The notes beneath the pieces are model-generated. The model searched no databases. It worked only from the letters and a program-made list of their open reading frames with translations, and was not told where the DNA came from. From Porites lobata (lineage: Eukaryota > Cnidaria > Anthozoa > Scleractinia > Poritidae), in assembly GCA_942486035.1 (NCBI GenBank), contig CALNXK010000021.1, positions 2,567,001 to 2,631,000 on the forward strand: a stretch of 64,000 nucleotides of DNA, written 5' to 3'. Made by a program: the position numbers and the translations under genes. Shown here piece after piece: positions 58,550 to 64,000 of this stretch; the stretch's first letter is position 1; each line of letters opens with the position of its first letter.

Positions 58550-60306
58550 CCCCCCCCTATCTGCCTGCCCCCCCCCCTGCCCCCTCCCCCCCCTCTCCCC
58601 CCCCCCGGGCCGGTGTACCAACTCCCGCTTCCCGTACCCTTCCCAAGGCCTTTTTTTCTTCCCTCTCCTCGCCCCAAGCCCTCCCAGATCCAAGCCGCGA
58701 TTTTTTTTTTTTTTTTTTTTTTTTCATGCTAATCAGGCGGGATTCGAACCCGTCACCTCTTTGTTTGCCAATTCATTACCGATTCAATGCTTATGCTAAT
58801 TGCGCTATCCCGGCTCGGTTACAAATTCAATGGTTTTTTTATGTTATTCATATGCAAATCAAATTCTTGCCCCTGATTGGCTGTTGAAAAAATGACATCA
58901 TGAACCTTCGGCCCAGAGGTCCCTGAGGTCCCACAGGTCCAAGAACCAAAACAAACCAAAGTTAACCAAACATAATGGAAACTGTAACCTTCTCGGCTTT
59001 GCAAAAGCTTCCTTTTAATCACGATTCTTGTATCTTTCTGACCGCTTTTACATTTAAAAAGCACTTAGCGCTTTCACGTTTTTTCCGACGGGCAATTTTG
59101 ATTTTAGCTGAAGTTTTGTATAATATTGAAATACTTGAAATGTCCGTCGGTGCGTTTGCTTTCAGTCGGTGATCACAAGAAACACTTTTTGTACGGTGAA
59201 CAGTGATCAACATCAATTTACATTCTCGCTATATATCCTACCACTGAACAGTATCAATCATAAACTGCTGAAAAAAAAGAGGAAACTGCTCAGCAGCGAA
59301 AAAAATTTGATTTTCTAGTCAAATTCTCCTCGTTAGCGCCAGATGAACGGTAAAGGAATGAGTATGGAGAATGTGCATGTTAATCTCACGCCATTTACAA
59401 GTGTTCCTGTAACAAGCAAAATTGATCTTATAAATGAAAAACGCGAAGATTATGTCAATTTTAATAGATTTGGAGCCAGCAATGTGACCCTTCAAAAACA
59501 AGAAAAAGCGTTCTTCTCTAACTAGGCAACTACAGTACCCTAGTCTGAATCTGGTACCCTTATCTGCAATAGCAAATCTGCAAGTAGCACTGTAAATCAT
59601 ACTAAAATGCTACCGATGCGACCGAAACCTTGTCATAGAATCGTGAAATCAGCCTGAAAGATCAAAACAAGGTGATATCCTGCGTGTCCTAAGGCACCTG
59701 AAAGACTTTTTTTCCACAATGAAATATACTTACATCCTCTTACTTGAGACATAAAAAAAAACACAGGGACATTTCCAGGAGATCTCCATCAGTTTCCAAC
59801 TTGAACCAAAAGTCACTTGACAAGATGAACCAAACAAACATTGTTTGCCCGGCCTATTGACGATTAGTAATTCCATCAGGTCGTGTTTCTTTCGCAGGCA
59901 AGGTTAATTCAAGCTATTTCCAATCCACTCTTAAAATCAGGCTGTTAAATGTCCCCAAGGTCCATGACCAATAACGAAAATTCTCCAACTTCAGACGAAG
60001 AGCAGTTTGCAACTTCATGGTCTGTTTATCCACTGCATTAAAGAAAAGGAACGTACTATAAGTAGACTAACTCGCGAAGTTGAATCTGGGAAAAAAGCGT
60101 CCAGTGGGTCTCAAAGTGTGGAGAAGTTGATCCTGAATAATGACAAATGTCTAATCATAAATTTCGCTTGTTTCTTCGCACACGTCCTTTTTCCCCTTTT
60201 TTTTCTTACGTGAATGCATTCTTTTCCAAATGTCCTTATTTTGAGTCAAGAATTTTATAAAAGTAAGAAGAAAAAAAACTGTGCTGAGCAGCAAAACCCT
60301 CCCCGG
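58279..60306 (+). repeat. Array unit 10
   Basis: 2028 bp. It has the Asp-Ile-Ser/Leu-Tyr-Lys variant. One A is lost in the A-run before GCACTTAGCG (59056), breaking the 119-codon minus frame. The longest (TATC)n tract in the array is here (about 58466-58550). Confidence 0.92.
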
Positions 60307-60496
60307 GTCTAGCCTGCGAGCAAGGTCTCTCACTGCCCCACCCCACCCAACCCTCCCCCCAATCCCGGCAGCAAGAGACCTTGCTCGCAGGCTAGACCGC
60401 CCCTCCCTTTCCCCCCCCTTCCCTTCCCCCTCCCTCCCTTCCCCCCCCATCCCTCCGCCCTCTACCTATCTACCTATCTACCTACCCCCCTCTACC

Positions 60497-60554
<58 letters not shown>

Positions 60555-62330
60555 CCTACCCCCTATCTAGCTATCTACCCCCCCCCCTGCCCCCTGCCCC
60601 CCCCCTGCCCTCCTCCCCCCCGCCCCCGGCCCGGTGTACCAACTCCCGCTTCCCGTACCCTTCCCAAGGCCTTTTTCTTCCCTCTCCTCGCCCCAAGCCC
60701 TCCCAGATCCAAGCCGCGATTTTTTTTTTTTTTTTTTCCTTTTTCATGCTAATCAGGCGGGATTCGAACCCGTCACCTCTTTGTTCGCCAATTCATTACC
60801 GATTCAATGCTTATGCTAATTGTGCTATCCCGGCTCGGTTACAAATTCAATGGTTTTTTTTGTATGTTATTCATATGCAAATCAAATTCTTGCCCCTGAT
60901 TGGCTGTTGAAAATAATGACATCATGAACCTTCGGCCCAGAGGTCCCTTAGGTCCCACAGGTCCAAGAACCAAAACAAACCAAAGTTAACCAAACATAAT
61001 GGAAACTTTAACCTTCTCGGCTTTGCAAAAGCTTCCTTTTAATCACGATTCTTGTATCTTTCTGACCGCTTTTACATTTAAAAAAGCACTTAGCGCTTTG
61101 ACGTTTTTTCCGACGGGCAATTTTGATTTTAGCTGAAGTTTTGTATAATATTGAAATACTTGAAATGTCCGTCGGTGCGTTTGCTTTCAGTCGGTGATCA
61201 CAAGAAACACTTTTTGTACGGTGAACAGTGATCAACATCAATTTACATTCTCGCTATATATCCTACCACTGAACAGTATCAATCATAAACTGCTGAAAAA
61301 AGAGGAAACTGCTCAGCAGCGAAAAACATTGTGATTTCTAGTCAAATTCTCCTCGTTAGCGCCAGATGAACGGTAAAGGAATGAGTATGGAGAATGTGCA
61401 TGTTAATCTCACGCCATTTACAAGTGTTCCTGTAACAAGCAAAATTGATCTTATAAATGAAAAACGCGAAGATTATGTCAATTTCAATAGATTTGGAGCC
61501 AGCAATGTGACCCTTCAAAAACAAGAAAAAGCGTTCTTCTCTAACTAGGCAACTACAGTACCCTAGTCTGAATCTGGTACCCTTATCTGCAATAGCAAAT
61601 CTGCAAGTAGCACTGTAAATCATACTAAAATGCCACCGATGCGACCGAAAACTTGTCATAGAATCGTGAAATCAGCCTGAAAAGTCAAAACAAGGTGATA
61701 TCCTGCGTGTCCTAAGGCACCTAAAAGACTTTTTTTCCACAATGAAATATACTTACATCCTCTTACTTGAGACATAAAAAAAAACACAGGGACATTTCCA
61801 GGAGATCTCCATCAGTTTCCAACTTGAACCAAAAGTCACTTGACAAGATGAACCAAACAAACATTGTTTGCCCGGCCTATTGACGATTAGTAATTCCATC
61901 AGGTCGTGTTTCTTTCGCAGGCAAGGTTAATTCAAGCTATTTCCAATCCACTCTTAAAATCAGGCTGTTAAATGTCCCCAAGGTCCATGACCAATAACGA
62001 AAATTCTCCAACTTCAGACGAAGAGCAGTTTGCAACTTCATGGTCTGTTTATCCACTGCATTAAAGAAAAGGAACGTACTATAAGTAGACTAACTCGCGA
62101 AGTTGAATCTGGGAAAAAGCGTCCAGTGGGTCTCAAAGTGTGGAGAAGTTGATCCTGAATAATGACAAATGTCTAATCATAAATTTCGCTTGTTTCTTCG
62201 CACACGTCCTTTTTCCCCTTTTTTTTACGTGAATGCATTTTTTCCAAATGTCCTTATTTTGAGTCAAGAATTTTATAAAAGTAAGAAGAAAAAAAAAAAA
62301 CTGTGCTGAGCAGCAAAACCCTCCCCCCGG
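60307..62330 (+). repeat. Array unit 11
   Basis: 2024 bp. It shares AATGCCACCGATGCG, GAAAAGTCAAAAC and GCACCTAAAAG with unit 12 only. A silent T to C change occurs in the marker frame (VNFNRF). The tRNA-like head carries two private changes. Confidence 0.92.
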
Positions 62331-62521
62331 GTCTAGCCTGCGAGCAAGGTCTCTCACTGCCCCACCCCACCCCACCCAACCCCCCCCCAATCCCGGCAGC
62401 AAGAGACCTTGCTCGCAGGCTAGACCGCCCCCCCCTTTCCCCCCCCTTCCCTTCCCTTCCCTTCCCCCATCCCCCATCCCTCCGCCCTCTACCTATCTAC
62501 CTATCTACCCTACCCCCCCTA

Positions 62522-62573
<52 letters not shown>

Positions 62574-64000
62574 CCTACCCCTCTAGCTATCTACTTACCC
62601 CCCCTCCTGCCTGCCCCCCCCTCCCCTGCCCTCTCCCCCGGCCCGCCCCCGGCCGGTGTACCAACTCCCGCTTCCCGTACCCTTCCCAAGGCCTTTTTTT
62701 TCCTCTCCTCGCCCCCCCAGCCCTCCCAGATCCAAGCCGCGATTTTTTTTTTTTTTTTTTTTTTCATGCTAATCAGGCGGGATTCGAACCCGTCACCTCT
62801 TTGTTTGCCAATTCATTACCGATTCAATGCTTATGCTAATTGCGCTATCCCGGCTCGGTTACAAATTCAATGGTTTTTTTTGTTATTCATATGCAAATCA
62901 AATTCTTGCCCCTGATTGGCTGTTGAAAATAATGACATCATGAACCTTCGGCCCAGAGGTCCCTGAGGTCCCACAGGTCCAAGAACCAAAACAAACCAAA
63001 GTTAACCAAACATAATGGAAACTGTAACCTTCTCGGCTTTGCAAAAGCTTCCTTTTAATCACGATTCTTGTATCTTTCTGACCGCTTTTACATTTAAAAA
63101 GCACTTAGCGCTTTCACGTTTTTTCCGACGGGCAATTTTGATTTTAGCTGAAGTTTTGTATAATATTGAAATACTTGAAATGTCCGTCGGTGCGTTTGCT
63201 TTCAGTCGGTGATCACAAGAAACACTTTTTTACGGTGAACAGTGATCAACATCAATTTACATTCTCGCTATATATCCTACCACTGAACAGTATCAATCAT
63301 AAACTGCTGAAAAAGGAAAACTGCTCAGCAGCGAAAAAAACATTGTGATTTCTAGTCAAATTCTCCTCGTTAGCGCCAGATGAACGGTAAAGGAATGAGT
63401 ATGGAGAATGTGCATGTTAATCTCACGCCATTTACAAGTGTTCCTGTAACAAGCAAAATTGATCTTATAAATGAAAAACGCGAAGATTATGTCAATTTTA
63501 ATAGATTTGGAGCCAGCAATGTGACCCTTCAAAAACAAGAAAAAAAGTTCTTCTCTAACTAGGCAACTACAGTACCCTAGTCTGAATCTGGTACCCTTAT
63601 CTGCAATAGCAAATCTGCAAGTAGCACTGTAAATCATACTAAAATGCCACCGATGCGACCGAAAACTTGTCATAGAATCGTGAAATCAGCCTGAAAAGTC
63701 AAAACAAGGTGATATCCTGCGTGTCCTAAGGCACCTAAAAGACTTTTTTTCCACAATGAAATATACTTACATCCTCTTACTTGAGACATAAAAAAAAACA
63801 CAGGGACATTTCCAGGAGATCTCCATCAGTTTCCAACTTGAACCAAAAGTCACTTGACAAGATGAACCAAACAAACATTGTTTGCCCGGCCTATTGACGA
63901 TTAGTAATTCCATCAGGTCGTGTTTCTTTCGCAGGCAAGGTTAATTCAAGCTATTTCCAATCCACTCTTAAAATCAGGCTGTTAAATGTCCCCAAGGTCC
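62331..64000 (+). repeat. Array unit 12 (runs off the window)
   Basis: 1670 bp visible. It shares its right-half markers with unit 11. The marker frame ends QEKKFF (private). The A-run before GCACTTAGCG is shortened as in unit 10. Confidence 0.92.

Larger units (their letters stand above)
40064..64000 (+). repeat. Macrosatellite: twelve head-to-tail units of about 2.02 kb
   Basis: The 60-codon marker frame recurs at 41113, 43155, 45180, 47198, 49223, 51251, 53283, 55303, 57314, 59343, 61366 and 63380, spacings 2011-2042 bp. Units are nearly identical outside the simple repeats. Each contains, in order: a hairpin with C-run loop; a CT-rich tract; (TATC)n; C-rich DNA; CCGGTGTACCAACTCCCGCT and AAGGCC blocks; a T-run; a tRNA-like head (minus); octamer/CCAAT/CRE-like motifs; TATATATCC; and the marker frame. 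The array exceeds the window on the right. Different (TATC)n lengths and private substitutions show that the copies are real and not assembly echoes. No gene product is established. Confidence 0.97.

Noticed and set aside
40064..64000. CRISPR array, rDNA or histone cluster
   Set aside because: The unit is 2 kb with no short direct-repeat/spacer pattern, and neither rRNA nor histone sequences were recognised in it.

Overview
The window is animal nuclear DNA: AT-rich, with spliced genes that have GT-AG introns, many short inverted-repeat transposons, tRNA-derived SINEs and a large tandem array. The gene set (TRAFD1-like, NOTUM-like, a zinc metallopeptidase/jacalin protein, an LHFPL-like tetraspan protein) and several repeat families that I recognise from memory suggest an anthozoan cnidarian, most likely a stony coral. 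That assignment is inference.

Layout. (1) About 178-10946, plus strand: 3' part of a TRAFD1-like TRAF-zinc-finger gene, seven exons visible. Its introns hold a 571-bp TIR element with TAA target duplication, a 9-bp minisatellite, and a 76-bp minisatellite with a 5-monomer (380-bp) higher-order repeat. (2) 10947-16021: intergenic, packed with TIR elements, including one nested in another. (3) 16022-17449, plus: an intronless NOTUM/pectin-acetylesterase-family hydrolase with an N-terminal membrane anchor. (4) 17450-20360: intergenic repeats. (5) 34280-20361, minus: a complete eight-exon gene for a 718-residue putative zinc metallopeptidase (HELGH...H) with a C-terminal jacalin-like lectin domain, resembling yeast YIL108W. 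Its introns carry a Penelope-like remnant, Tigger-like elements, SINEs and a 1.2-kb hAT-like element with a perfect TIR and 8-bp target duplication. (6) 37229-39378, plus: an LHFPL-like four-helix membrane protein in two coding exons, head to head with the metallopeptidase gene. (7) 40064-64000: a macrosatellite of twelve head-to-tail units of about 2.02 kb (first truncated, last running off the window).

The array is the most unusual part. Each unit has a 24-bp-stem hairpin with a C/G-run loop, a CT-rich tract, a (TATC)n microsatellite, and a tRNA-like pol III A/B-box head on the minus strand. Just upstream of that head lie octamer, CCAAT and CRE-like motifs. Each unit also carries a 60-codon plus-strand ORF. 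The left edge of the array falls in the hairpin loop, unit 1 is the most diverged, and internal units are mosaics of a few variants, as expected from unequal exchange. No protein function is supported for the array. A pol III-type noncoding transcript is a testable possibility.

The genes share no obvious pathway. All exon boundaries were read by eye from splice motifs, reading phase and domain continuity.
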